Shown here: positions 8,346 through 16,604 of the stretch, piece after piece | Position numbering within the stretch: position 1 is the stretch's first letter | Layout: each line of letters opens with the position of its first letter | Assembly: GCA_024642285.1 (NCBI GenBank) | Contig: JAHEBJ010000024.1 | Location: 1 to 36,774 of the forward strand | Length of the DNA stretch: 36,774 bases | Reading direction: 5' to 3' | Source: Sphingobacteriales bacterium | Lineage (GTDB): Bacteria; Bacteroidota; Bacteroidia; Chitinophagales; Chitinophagaceae | Program-made: the position numbers and the translations under genes | Notes under the pieces: model-generated | What the model was told of the DNA's origin: nothing | Databases searched by the model: none | The model's input: only the letters and a program-made list of their open reading frames with translations

Positions 8346-9872
8346 ATGAGCAAAACAATAATTAAAACTTTAGGCGAACTAAAAAAGAGTGGCTATGTTT
8401 CCAAAAGCATTAAGCAGGAGATCCGTGATAACCTTATTGAAAAAATAAAGGCGAAAGAAAATCCATTCCCAGGAATATTGGGTTATGAGGATTCGGTAAT
8501 CCCGGATACAGAAAGAGCTTTGTTATCGCAACACAATATTTTGTTTCTCGGTTTGCGGGGTCAGGCCAAAACAAGATTGGCCCGACAGATGATCGATCTG
8601 CTGGATGAATATATTCCGGTAGTTGCAGGAAGTGAGATCAACGACGATCCGTATAATCCGGTATCTCGTAATGCCGTTGATCTGATTGCAGAAAAAGGAG
8701 ATGATACGCCCATTGCCTGGTTACACCGCAGTCAGCGTTATGGCGAAAAACTGGCAACGCCTGATGTAAGTGTTGCTGATTTGATTGGAGATATTGACCC
8801 GATAAAAGCAGCAAACTTAAAATTGAGTTTTGCAGATGAACGTGTACTGCACTACGGCATCATCCCAAGAAGTAATAGAAGCATTTTTGTAATAAATGAA
8901 TTGCCCGATTTGCAGGCAAGGATACAGGTTTCGCTGTTTAATATTTTAGAAGAAGGCGATCTTCAAATACGAGGTTTTAAATTAAGGTTGCCACTTGATG
9001 TTTTGTTTGTGTTTACTGCCAATCCCGAAGACTACACCAATCGGGGAAGTATTGTAACTCCTCTTAAAGACAGGATTGAAAGCCAGATTCTCACCCACTA
9101 TCCAAAATCTTTGGAAACTGCATTGGACATTACCGGCCAGGAGGCTACTATTAATGATGCCCAAAAACAAAAAGTAAAGATCAGCGATTTAATTAAACGC
9201 CTGATTGAGCAGGTTGCTTTTGAAGCACGTGCCAGCGAATTGGTGGATAAAAAAAGTGGTGTTAGCGCCAGGCTCAGCATCAGTGCTTATGAAAATGCCA
9301 TCAGTGCTGCCGAAAGAAGAGCGATCATTAATGACGAAAAAGAAACACAGGTTTGGTTGAGCGACCTTATAGGGATCATTCCATCCATAACCGGAAAAAT
9401 TGAATTGGTTTATGAAGGCGAACAGGAAGGGCCGTACCAGGTTGCTTTTAATTTGCTGGAACGATCAATACGTACACAATTCGGATTATACTTTCCTAAT
9501 CCGGATTCTTTAAAAAAGAAAAGAAACAAGGAAGCCGTACCGGATGATAATCCTTACCGCTCAATCACCCGGTGGTTTGATGCTGGCAACACACTGAATA
9601 CTTTTTTTGAAACAAAGGACGAAGACAAAATGCAATTGTTGTATAAGGTTGATGGGTTGCATGCATTGGTAAAAAAATATTTCAAATCAGCAAACGATAA
9701 AGAGAATACTTTGTTGATGGAATTTGTTTTGCATGGCCTCGCCGCACATTCACTCATCAGTAAAAAAGTACTGGAAGGCAAGATTGAGTTTAAAGACCTG
9801 ATGGGGAGTATGCTGAATATCGGCACTGAACATTTCAGCGAGGATGATTTTAATGAGGAGGATTTTAATTGA
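8346..9872 (+). CDS. AAA+ ATPase of magnesium chelatase/MoxR type
   Basis: A 508-residue AAA+ ATPase. The Walker A loop is GLRGQAKT at residues 69-76. The Walker B strand is FVINELPDL at 181-189, with Asn in place of the usual first Asp but the catalytic Glu kept. A sensor-like FTANPEDYTNRG follows near 220-235, where the arginine and PL-KDR segment fit the chelatase I-subunit type. The C-terminal 150 residues are helical and acidic (EHFSEDDFNEEDFN tail). It lies 61 nt after the VWA gene and the two almost certainly form an ATPase/VWA pair. There are no chlorophyll or cobalamin genes nearby, so a metal chelatase role is unlikely. Confidence 0.85.
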   Translation: MSKTIIKTLGELKKSGYVSKSIKQEIRDNLIEKIKAKENPFPGILGYEDSVIPDTERALLSQHNILFLGLRGQAKTRLARQMIDLLDEYIPVVAGSEINDDPYNPVSRNAVDLIAEKGDDTPIAWLHRSQRYGEKLATPDVSVADLIGDIDPIKAANLKLSFADERVLHYGIIPRSNRSIFVINELPDLQARIQVSLFNILEEGDLQIRGFKLRLPLDVLFVFTANPEDYTNRGSIVTPLKDRIESQILTHYPKSLETALDITGQEATINDAQKQKVKISDLIKRLIEQVAFEARASELVDKKSGVSARLSISAYENAISAAERRAIINDEKETQVWLSDLIGIIPSITGKIELVYEGEQEGPYQVAFNLLERSIRTQFGLYFPNPDSLKKKRNKEAVPDDNPYRSITRWFDAGNTLNTFFETKDEDKMQLLYKVDGLHALVKKYFKSANDKENTLLMEFVLHGLAAHSLISKKVLEGKIEFKDLMGSMLNIGTEHFSEDDFNEEDFN

Positions 9873-9910
9873 CATTTATTAGGTGAGGCTGTTTTTAGAT
9901 TTCGGTGTTT

Positions 9911-10717
9911 TTAAAAAGCAAGGATAACAAGTAAAAAAGCAGCGATAATCAAGTCATCGTTTCCACTCAGGCCTCCGAACTTATGAATGATATGGGGATT
10001 ATTATAGTAATCTATTGCTGCCTGGGGAACTCCGTTTTTAAAAAGCACGATACCCTGCTGTTGTTCCCAGTTTTCGATTGTAAATATTTTACCTTTTTTG
10101 TTAATCTGTTTTTGTGCTGGCTCCCAAGTCAGCGTATCAGCATTGAGTATTAATTCTCCTTCACGATATACTTTGTTTTTATTTTTGTAACTGAAGTTGA
10201 ATACAGCACTATCTCCATGTAACAAAAAATATCCCTGCAGTTTATAATTTTGAACCGTAGTATAAGGCTTTTCCTGAGAGTATGTATTTGACGGATTCTT
10301 AAAGGTTTTTACCGTATTGTCAATCGACACGGCCAAAGATCTTCCATGAGTTACAGTGGTTATATCTTTTTGGAATAAGATAACGCAAGTATCAGTTGTG
10401 TTGCCAAACATCGCAATCCCCACCTTTTTTAAATAATTAGTGCTTTTTGCATTCAACAACAAACCAATTCGGTCAACAACTACGCTGTCTGCATTTAATG
10501 TCTCCGAATAATTAAAATTCTCATAACCGTATAAATTCAAATAGGCTTCGTCAAGATAGGTTCGTACACGCAAAGTATCCTGCTGATACGTAGTAAATAC
10601 ATCCGGGCTATAATAAAGATTTAACCTTGGTACTTTAATAGGAGCCCAGCCTATCTGGGCATTGCCGTCAACTGCGAATATCAGCAAACAAAATACCATT
10701 GCTTTTTTGATATACAT
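9911..10717 (-). CDS. Secreted protein of unknown function with hydrophobic C-terminal tail
   Basis: I do not recognise a family. The 268-residue protein starts with a signal peptide (MYIKKAMVFCLLIFAVDGNA, cleavage likely before QIGW). The middle is rich in beta-prone, Asn/Tyr/Thr-rich sequence as in exported Bacteroidota proteins, with a single Cys in DTCVILF. The protein ends DDLIIAAFLLVILAF, a hydrophobic run right at the C-terminus, so it may be tail-anchored after export or hold a last membrane strand. It lies 57 nt after murB on the same strand but has an A/T-rich gap that could hold its own promoter. Confidence 0.6.
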   Translation of the reverse strand: MYIKKAMVFCLLIFAVDGNAQIGWAPIKVPRLNLYYSPDVFTTYQQDTLRVRTYLDEAYLNLYGYENFNYSETLNADSVVVDRIGLLLNAKSTNYLKKVGIAMFGNTTDTCVILFQKDITTVTHGRSLAVSIDNTVKTFKNPSNTYSQEKPYTTVQNYKLQGYFLLHGDSAVFNFSYKNKNKVYREGELILNADTLTWEPAQKQINKKGKIFTIENWEQQQGIVLFKNGVPQAAIDYYNNPHIIHKFGGLSGNDDLIIAAFLLVILAF

Positions 10718-10774
10718 TTTAATACAGTTATGTACACAAATTATAAAACAAAAATAAAAAACGGAAATAGGTAT

Positions 10775-11806
10775 TTATTTTACGTTCACTTCTCTTTCAA
10801 GTACTACTCCAAACTTTTCTTTAATACTTTGTAATATTTCCTCACTTAAAAGATATATCTCACTCCCTTTTGCATTGCCATAGTTCACTAATACCAATGC
10901 TTGCTTCTCATGACAACCTGCATCTCCTTTACGGTAGCCTTTCCAACCCGCCTGTTCAATCAACCAGCCGGCAGCCAGCTTTGTATTACCATTTGGTAAA
11001 TTATACCCAACAATTGCAGGAAATTTATCTTTTAGAATTTCGAATTTAGAGTTTTCAATCTCGGGGTTCTTAAAAAAACTCCCCGCATTTCCAATTTCAG
11101 CAGGGTTGGGTAATTTGCTGCTTCGGATGTTAATTACTGCCTGTGATAAAGCCTGAAGACTTAAATCTTTAACACCCATCTTCTCCATTTCCTGCTCGAG
11201 AGCACCGTAGGAAATATTGAATTTCGGAGCTTTATTGAGGCGATAAGTAACTGATGTTATCACAAACTGATCTTTAAATTTTCTTTTAAAAACGGACTCA
11301 CGATATCCAAATTCACAATCATTTAAACTGAAGTTGATGATCTTTTTATCTTTTATATGGAAAGCTTCCAGCGAATAAAACACTTCCTTTATCTCCACAC
11401 CATATGCCCCGATGTTCTGCATGGGCGATGCACCTACATTGCCGGGAATCAAAGAAAGGTTCTCCACCCCTGCCCAGCCTTTTTTTATACAATGCAAAAC
11501 GAACTGGTGCCAGTTCTCCCCTGCGCCAACCTGCACATAAACATGATGTTCATCTTCTTTAATTTCCCTTATACCCTTTATCTCATTTTTTAAAATAAGT
11601 CCATTATAATCTTTAGTGAAAAGGATATTGCTGCCACCACCTAAAATCAATGTTTTCCGTTTTTCGTTCGACGTTGGTCGTTGGTCAAACTCCAGTAACT
11701 CTGCCAACTCGTCGATCGAATTAAATTTAGAAAAAAATTTCGCAACTGCATTGATACCAAAGCTGTTGTATGCTTTAACTGAAATATTTTCTTGCACTTT
11801 AATCAA
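10775..11806 (-). CDS. murB: MurB, UDP-N-acetylenolpyruvoylglucosamine reductase
   Basis: MurB is the FAD enzyme that reduces UDP-GlcNAc-enolpyruvate to UDP-MurNAc with NADPH in peptidoglycan synthesis. The 343-residue type I protein has the FAD motif LILGGGSNILF (residues 53-63), SLIPGNVGASPMQNIGAYG (118-136), Arg169 in FGYRES, the proton-donor Ser243 in GNAGSFFKNP, and a Glu in the C-terminal LEREV. There is no ATG at the 5' end: the frame opens with TTG at 11806 or GTG at 11797, just after an in-frame stop. Residues 41-52 (DQRPTSNEKRKT) look like an insertion. It lies 26 nt after priA and is probably co-transcribed. Confidence 0.95.
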   Translation of the reverse strand: MIKVQENISVKAYNSFGINAVAKFFSKFNSIDELAELLEFDQRPTSNEKRKTLILGGGSNILFTKDYNGLILKNEIKGIREIKEDEHHVYVQVGAGENWHQFVLHCIKKGWAGVENLSLIPGNVGASPMQNIGAYGVEIKEVFYSLEAFHIKDKKIINFSLNDCEFGYRESVFKRKFKDQFVITSVTYRLNKAPKFNISYGALEQEMEKMGVKDLSLQALSQAVINIRSSKLPNPAEIGNAGSFFKNPEIENSKFEILKDKFPAIVGYNLPNGNTKLAAGWLIEQAGWKGYRKGDAGCHEKQALVLVNYGNAKGSEIYLLSEEILQSIKEKFGVVLEREVNVK

Positions 11807-11832
11807 TTCTTCTATTTAATATTTTATTGTAA

Positions 11833-14310
11833 CTACATCTTATCTACATCCGCAATTACTGTCACAGATTTAAAAATCTTTTCGCCAGTCACCAGGTTTA
11901 TATGATTCCGTATCGCCGCTTTGTACTTCATACTCATCCCCGGCTCTTTAGGTAACTTAATAAGTATCTCCATCAGGTATTGATTCCGTATCCGGTTAAC
12001 CACCGGGGCCGCAGGCCCAACAATAAAATTCTTCAGATCTTGCTTTAAAAACTGAGCCAGTTTTTCTGCTGCTGCAGCAACAATATTTTTATCCTTATGT
12101 TTTAAAGTTAGTAAAACTATGCGGCTGTAAGGCGGGTAAAAAAACTGTTTACGGTTTTCAATCTCCAGGCTATAAAATTGTTTATAATCGTGTTGCTGCA
12201 CCAATTGTAAAATGGGGTGCTTAACATTTGTTGCCTGAATGATTACTTTACCCTGTTCCTTTTTTCTGCCTGCACGTCCACTAACCTGTTCCATTAATTG
12301 AAAGGCACGTTCATTTACCCTGAAGTCGGCGAAAGCCAGTAAACCGTCAGCATCTAAAATACCAACAAGACTTACTTTGTCAAAGTCAAGGCCTTTAACC
12401 ACCATTTGCGTCCCCACTAAAATATCGAGGCGATGTTGTTCAAATAACTGGATCAAATTATCGTGTGCTGTTTTACCACGCACACTGTCCACATCCATCC
12501 TGGCAATCTTGTGTGTAGCAAAATCATCTTCCAGTTGTTCTTCAATCTTTTCCGTACCAAAATTTTTCTCCAGCCAGTTATTATTGCCGCAGGCCGGGCA
12601 GGTAACTAATTTAGGATAAGTGCTGCCGCAGTAATGACAATGCAGTTTATTGCTGTACTTATGCAAAGTAAGCGATACATCACAATGTGTACATTGAGGA
12701 ATAAACCCGCAGGCACCGCAGATCAAATAAGGATTGTACCCTCTGCGGTTTTGAAAAAGGATAACCTGCCGGTCGGCATCTAATGCTTTTTGCATAGCTT
12801 CTTTTAACTGCGGACTAATCATCACTTTGCCCTTTTGTGCCACCTGCCGGGTATCTATAATTTCAATTTCCGGTAATTTGATGCCGCCAAAACGTTCATT
12901 TAATTCTACTAGAGCATACTTATCCTGTTGTGCATTAAAATAACTTTCTACCGATGGAGTTGCACTACCCAGCAACGTTTTTGCTTTGAAAAGCGAAGCA
13001 TAATAAATGGCAGCGTCTCGAGCATTATACCTGGGAGCCGGATCCTGCTGTTTAAATGAGGGGTCATGCTCTTCATCAACAATAATGAGCCCAATCTCTT
13101 TAAATGGCAGAAAAAGGGCACTCCTTGCACCCAACACGATCTTTACCTCACCTGTGCGTATCTTATTCCATAATTCAATGCGTTCATTATTATTAAAACG
13201 AGAATGATAAATGGTGATATTGCCGCCAAAATGTTTTTGCAGGCGGCGGATGATCTGTGTTGTCAGCGCTATCTCCGGAAGTAGATACAAAACCTGCTTA
13301 CCTTCCTTAAAGTATTTTTCAATCAGCTTAATATACACTTGCGTTTTACCACTACTGGTAATACCGTGCAGCAGACAAACATTTTTAGATTTGAACGCTT
13401 TTGTAACACCATCAGATGCTTCCTGCTGTGCCGCGTTGAATTCAAAATCGATCTCCACATTTTTTGGAATAGATTTTATACGATCAACAGTCCGCTTCTC
13501 AATGAAGAGAATATTTTTTTCGGCAAGGCCTTTTAGCTGGGCGGCAGATGCTCCCGATTTTTTTAATAGCTCGGGCTGTGTGACGTCTCCTTCTGTTTTT
13601 TGCAAATGCAGATAAGCCAGCAATAATTCCATTTGCTTGGGTGCTCTTGTCCAGTTATTGAGCAGTTCACTCAACTTTTCTTCATTACTGTATTCAGGAT
13701 TAAGAATAACATAGTTCTCCTTCTTAACCTTGTATTGCTCATCCATGGCTTCCCAAACAAAACATACTTTCTTATCTATTAATTTCTTTATCAGAGGATA
13801 AACATGGGTGATATCGAGTATTTGCTGCACTTCGGTAAGTCGCAGTTCCTTTTTAAGGAGTAAAGCTTCCGCCACCAGAAACTCTTCATCAGTTAAATGG
13901 GTGAAGTCTTCGCCAATTTCTTCATTGTAGATTAAGATTGTTTCGCTGCTGAGTTTAAAATGAGTAGGTAGTGCTGCAGCCATTACTTCACCTTCGCTGC
14001 ACATATAGTATTGGCTGAGCCAGCTCCAGAGTTGTAATTGCTGTGGATATAAAATGGGCTCATCATCGAGTACATTTAAAATGGGCTTGGTTGGATAATC
14101 AGGCTGTTTTTCAAAAACCGATTTGATAATGCCGGCGTATTTTTTTGTTTTACCAAATACAACTTCTACCCTGCAGCCTGAACTGGCTCTTTCTAAAAAC
14201 TGCTTTGGAACAGAATAAGTATAAGTGGTTGGCAGTGCCAATGGAAGAATGATCTCAGCCCAATAGCCCGACGAATCATCTGCAAATAATATTTCGTTTC
14301 CCTTGCTCAT
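11833..14310 (-). CDS. priA: PriA, primosomal replication restart helicase
   Basis: PriA recognises stalled forks and D-loops and starts reloading of the replicative helicase. The 825-residue protein has the N-terminal 3'-end-binding domain (about 15-110), Walker A GITSSGKT at 316-323, DEEH box at 412-415, an eight-cysteine zinc region inserted in the helicase core (CGACG, CTHC, CHYCG, CPACG, about 525-570), and helicase motifs GTQMVVKGLDF and QVSGRAGR. All catalytic motifs are intact. Start is the ATG at 14310. The gene lies 36 nt after plsC and 26 nt before murB on the same strand. Confidence 0.96.
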   Translation of the reverse strand: MSKGNEILFADDSSGYWAEIILPLALPTTYTYSVPKQFLERASSGCRVEVVFGKTKKYAGIIKSVFEKQPDYPTKPILNVLDDEPILYPQQLQLWSWLSQYYMCSEGEVMAAALPTHFKLSSETILIYNEEIGEDFTHLTDEEFLVAEALLLKKELRLTEVQQILDITHVYPLIKKLIDKKVCFVWEAMDEQYKVKKENYVILNPEYSNEEKLSELLNNWTRAPKQMELLLAYLHLQKTEGDVTQPELLKKSGASAAQLKGLAEKNILFIEKRTVDRIKSIPKNVEIDFEFNAAQQEASDGVTKAFKSKNVCLLHGITSSGKTQVYIKLIEKYFKEGKQVLYLLPEIALTTQIIRRLQKHFGGNITIYHSRFNNNERIELWNKIRTGEVKIVLGARSALFLPFKEIGLIIVDEEHDPSFKQQDPAPRYNARDAAIYYASLFKAKTLLGSATPSVESYFNAQQDKYALVELNERFGGIKLPEIEIIDTRQVAQKGKVMISPQLKEAMQKALDADRQVILFQNRRGYNPYLICGACGFIPQCTHCDVSLTLHKYSNKLHCHYCGSTYPKLVTCPACGNNNWLEKNFGTEKIEEQLEDDFATHKIARMDVDSVRGKTAHDNLIQLFEQHRLDILVGTQMVVKGLDFDKVSLVGILDADGLLAFADFRVNERAFQLMEQVSGRAGRKKEQGKVIIQATNVKHPILQLVQQHDYKQFYSLEIENRKQFFYPPYSRIVLLTLKHKDKNIVAAAAEKLAQFLKQDLKNFIVGPAAPVVNRIRNQYLMEILIKLPKEPGMSMKYKAAIRNHINLVTGEKIFKSVTVIADVDKM

Positions 14311-14346
14311 CTATTATCCCTAAAGTTAATCCAGTCCTGTTTATTC

Positions 14347-15114
14347 TTAAGATGATTTTATCCAGCTTGCGTTGTATCTTATCAATCCATCTTCCATTGC
14401 TTTGTACACTTTCTCTTTTAACATCTCAACATCATCCAATGTCAATCCTTCAACAGGTATTTCTTCCAGAAAAATAGTTCTTGATCTACCCGGCGTTAAA
14501 GAAAAAATTGATTCATAAGGTAAGCGGTCGTAAGTGTCGAGAAAAAGCATAGGCTTGATGGGAGTTTCAGTTTCGATGGCGATTTTAAATGCACCATCGT
14601 AAAAACTCTTTAAAGGCTGATGCGTCATATTGAAAGTACCTTCCGGAGCAATGACTACCGAAATCCCTTTACTCAATACTGATTTCAATTGTGCTACACT
14701 CTTTGCTCGTTTCTCAGCATCGCCTCGTTCTACCAAAACAGCGGCACTGCGGTATATAAACCCAAAGATTGGAACTTTCGCCATCTCTGCCTTGCCCAAA
14801 ACCCTGAAATGCTGGTTTTGAACCGAACGCAGTATCACCGGTATATCGATATAGGAAATATGATTAAATACAAAAACGTAGGGTTTTGCGGTATCATGTG
14901 GCGATTCAAAGATGTTTTTATGATACATTCCCAACATCAGCAAAACAAACCTTGCCCATAGTTTACATAGCTTATAAATGAAATTGCCCCCCTTTATCTT
15001 TCCAAAAAACGATGCCACCGCTATAAATGGTAAAATGAGGAACATAAAGGATAGAAATATAGCAAAAGCATAAATAGTATAAAGGATGCCAATAAACTTG
15101 CGGACTAATTGCAT
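14347..15114 (-). CDS. plsC: PlsC-type 1-acylglycerol-3-phosphate acyltransferase
   Basis: The enzyme adds the second acyl chain to lysophosphatidic acid at the inner membrane. It has an N-terminal membrane segment (about residues 5-35), the HX4D motif NHISYID, a VLVERGD block and the EGTF glycerol-phosphate site (APEGTFN). I chose the ATG at 15114 (255 residues, MQLVRKF). The longer frame from 15126 would begin with TTG inside the TATATTTG promoter element at 15124-15131. It is the first gene of a plsC-priA-murB run. Members of this family can also be ornithine-lipid or lyso-ornithine acyltransferases, so the exact substrate is not certain. Confidence 0.9.
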   Translation of the reverse strand: MQLVRKFIGILYTIYAFAIFLSFMFLILPFIAVASFFGKIKGGNFIYKLCKLWARFVLLMLGMYHKNIFESPHDTAKPYVFVFNHISYIDIPVILRSVQNQHFRVLGKAEMAKVPIFGFIYRSAAVLVERGDAEKRAKSVAQLKSVLSKGISVVIAPEGTFNMTHQPLKSFYDGAFKIAIETETPIKPMLFLDTYDRLPYESIFSLTPGRSRTIFLEEIPVEGLTLDDVEMLKEKVYKAMEDGLIRYNASWIKSS

Positions 15115-15123
15115 AGATGGGTA

Positions 15124-15131
15124 CAAATATA
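15124..15131 (-). promoter_or_regulatory. Promoter -7 element of plsC-priA-murB
   Basis: TATATTTG on the minus strand, 9 nt before the chosen plsC ATG. Its position rules out the upstream TTG as start. Confidence 0.5.
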
Positions 15132-15305
15132 AGTATATGAACTGTTGTTAGCAGGCAATAAAGGGAATGATATTTCATACGGGGAGTATGCAGGGGTTTA
15201 TACACATTTTGCCTTTTATTGTTTAAAACCGGCCTGTAATGCCTTCTTTTCCAAAAAACAGCGGAATAAAGTATAAAAAAGGGTTCGTCAATACGATATA
15301 AACCC

Positions 15306-15320
15306 TTACCTTTGCCGTCC
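15306..15320 (+). promoter_or_regulatory. Promoter -7 element of rplU-rpmA
   Basis: TTACCTTTGCCGTCC, identical to the elements before rpmB and yceD; 16 nt before the rplU ATG. A TTCG lies about 19-20 nt upstream of the -7, a possible weak -33. Confidence 0.65.
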
Positions 15321-15336
15321 TAAATTTGGGAATATT

Positions 15337-15642
15337 ATGTTAGCAGTAGTAAAAATAGCAGGCCAGCAATTTAAAGTAAAAGCAGGCGATAGCTTATACG
15401 TACCTCATATAGAGGGCAAGACCGGCGATTCAGTTGAATTTGCCGAAGTATTGATGACCGATAACAACGGAACGGTTGCTATGGGATCGGATGTAAATGC
15501 AGTTGTAAAAGCAGAAATTCTGAGTGACCTGGTACAGGGTGATAAAGTAATTGCTTTTAAGATGAAAAGAAGGAAAGGTTTCCGTAAAAAACACGGACAT
15601 CGTACCCACTACACACACATTAAAGTAACTGCAATTGCTTAA
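15337..15642 (+). CDS. rplU: Large-subunit ribosomal protein bL21
   Basis: A 101-residue bL21 of normal length. It shows VVKIAGQQFKVKAGDSLYVPHIEGK at the N-terminus and KMKRRKGFRKKHGHRTHYTHIKV at the C-terminus, the RNA-binding signature of bL21 (KRRKGYRRkqGHRQ type). Start ATG at 15337. It is followed 48 nt later by rpmA, the standard bacterial pair. Confidence 0.97.
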   Translation: MLAVVKIAGQQFKVKAGDSLYVPHIEGKTGDSVEFAEVLMTDNNGTVAMGSDVNAVVKAEILSDLVQGDKVIAFKMKRRKGFRKKHGHRTHYTHIKVTAIA

Positions 15643-15690
15643 TTGATTTTGAAGTAAAAATTCAAAAGTAAAAAACAAAAAAATTAAAAC

Positions 15691-15957
15691 ATGGCACATA
15701 AAAAAGGTGAAGGCTCGGTAAAGAACGGCCGGGATTCGCAAAGCAAAAGATTAGGTGTTAAAATTTTCGGCGGGCAGCCAGCTATTGCAGGAAATATTAT
15801 TATTCGCCAGAGAGGAACAACTTATCACCCTGGTAAAAATGTTGGAGTTGGAAGAGACTTTACCATTTTTGCAATGACTGACGGTGTTGTTGAATTCAGA
15901 AAAACGAAGGGCGACAAGACAATTGTATCGGTTGCTGCACTTGAAGCAACAGCATAA
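15691..15957 (+). CDS. rpmA: Large-subunit ribosomal protein bL27
   Basis: An 88-residue bL27 starting [24 protein letters not shown]. Its N-terminus, which reaches the peptidyl transferase centre, begins directly with AHKK and has no Firmicutes-type cleaved extension. The [20 protein letters not shown] block is diagnostic. It is co-transcribed with rplU. The 48-nt gap is a low-complexity AAAAGT/TTTTGA spacer. Confidence 0.97.
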   Translation: MAHKKGEGSVKNGRDSQSKRLGVKIFGGQPAIAGNIIIRQRGTTYHPGKNVGVGRDFTIFAMTDGVVEFRKTKGDKTIVSVAALEATA

Positions 15958-16036
15958 TTTTTTAATATTTTTTTTGGTAGTATAGAAAATATTTTTATTT
16001 TTAAGTATTATTTACTAACCAATTAAATTTTAAAAA

Positions 16037-16231
16037 ATGGCAACAAAGAAAAAAGCAGCTAAAAAAGCTGCACCAAAAAAAGCCGCTGCTAAGAAAGCTG
16101 CTCCTAAAAAAGCTGCAAAAAAAGCTGCTCCTAAGAAAGCTGCAAAAAAAGCTGCTCCTAAAAAAGCTGCAAAAAAAGCTGCTCCTAAGAAGAAAGCTGC
16201 TCCTAAGAAGAAGGCTGCAAAAAAGAAGTAA
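16037..16231 (+). CDS. Lys/Ala/Pro-repeat histone-H1-like DNA-binding protein
   Basis: A 64-residue protein built of Lys, Ala and Pro plus one Thr, with no acidic residues. The core is a 9-residue unit AAPKKAAKK (27 nt) repeated about four times, followed by KKAAPKKKAAKKK. It resembles the C-terminal tail of histone H1 and bacterial H1-like proteins such as Chlamydia Hc1/Hc2 and other AKP-repeat nucleoid proteins. The probable role is non-specific DNA (or RNA) compaction. It is followed by a strong terminator. The repeated codons (aaa/aag, gct/gca, cct) and long A runs make the length prone to change. Confidence 0.8.
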   Translation: MATKKKAAKKAAPKKAAAKKAAPKKAAKKAAPKKAAKKAAPKKAAKKAAPKKKAAPKKKAAKKK

Positions 16232-16262
16232 TTTTCGCTTTTTAGAAAAGCAAAATATTATC

Positions 16263-16292
16263 AAAGTCCTGGTTTTTGACCAGGACTTTTTA
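16263..16292 (+). terminator. Terminator after the H1-like gene
   Basis: Perfect 10-bp stem AAAGTCCTGG/CCAGGACTTT with 7-nt loop and T run. The rest of the 16293-16604 gap holds no supportable gene; only the polX promoter was seen there. Confidence 0.88.
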
Positions 16293-16576
16293 TTTGTAAC
16301 CCGCTCCTGTTAACATTTACAGAAGGTACTTCACTCTTCCCCCCTTCCTTTATACCTGACTAAGTTTTAGTAAAAAACTTAAAAAAGAAATTAATCAATT
16401 GTCAGTTTCTGAACATCAAAAAAATTACTGTTTACTACACGAAAAATAAAACGGCATTTACTTGTTAATAGACCAGATTTTAATTTGATCATACTTTTTA
16501 TTAAACCCGTAATTCATCAAAATAGTTTTCATTTTTAAATCAAATGTTTTTTTACCAGCCTGTTTTTTATTCTTCT

Positions 16577-16585
16577 TACTTTTAC
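16577..16585 (+). promoter_or_regulatory. Possible -7 element of polX
   Basis: TACTTTTAC, one base from TAnnTTTG, 19 nt before the polX ATG at 16605. Confidence 0.35.
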
Positions 16586-16604
16586 TTCAACAATTTTTTA
16601 AAAA

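Noticed and set aside
13211..13615. 134-codon plus-strand frame over priA
   Set aside because: It is antisense to the intact PriA helicase domain.
15643..15690. Terminator between rplU and rpmA
   Set aside because: Only weak AT-rich complementarity (TTTTGAA/TTCAAAA) without a U tract; the two genes are normally co-transcribed.
16058..16216. Possible CRISPR-like or satellite repeats
   Set aside because: The repeats are contiguous 27-nt coding units without spacers and translate to AAPKKAAKK.
16001..16264. 87-codon minus-strand frame rich in Phe, Ser and Cys
   Set aside because: Antisense shadow of the Lys/Ala repeats of the H1-like gene.
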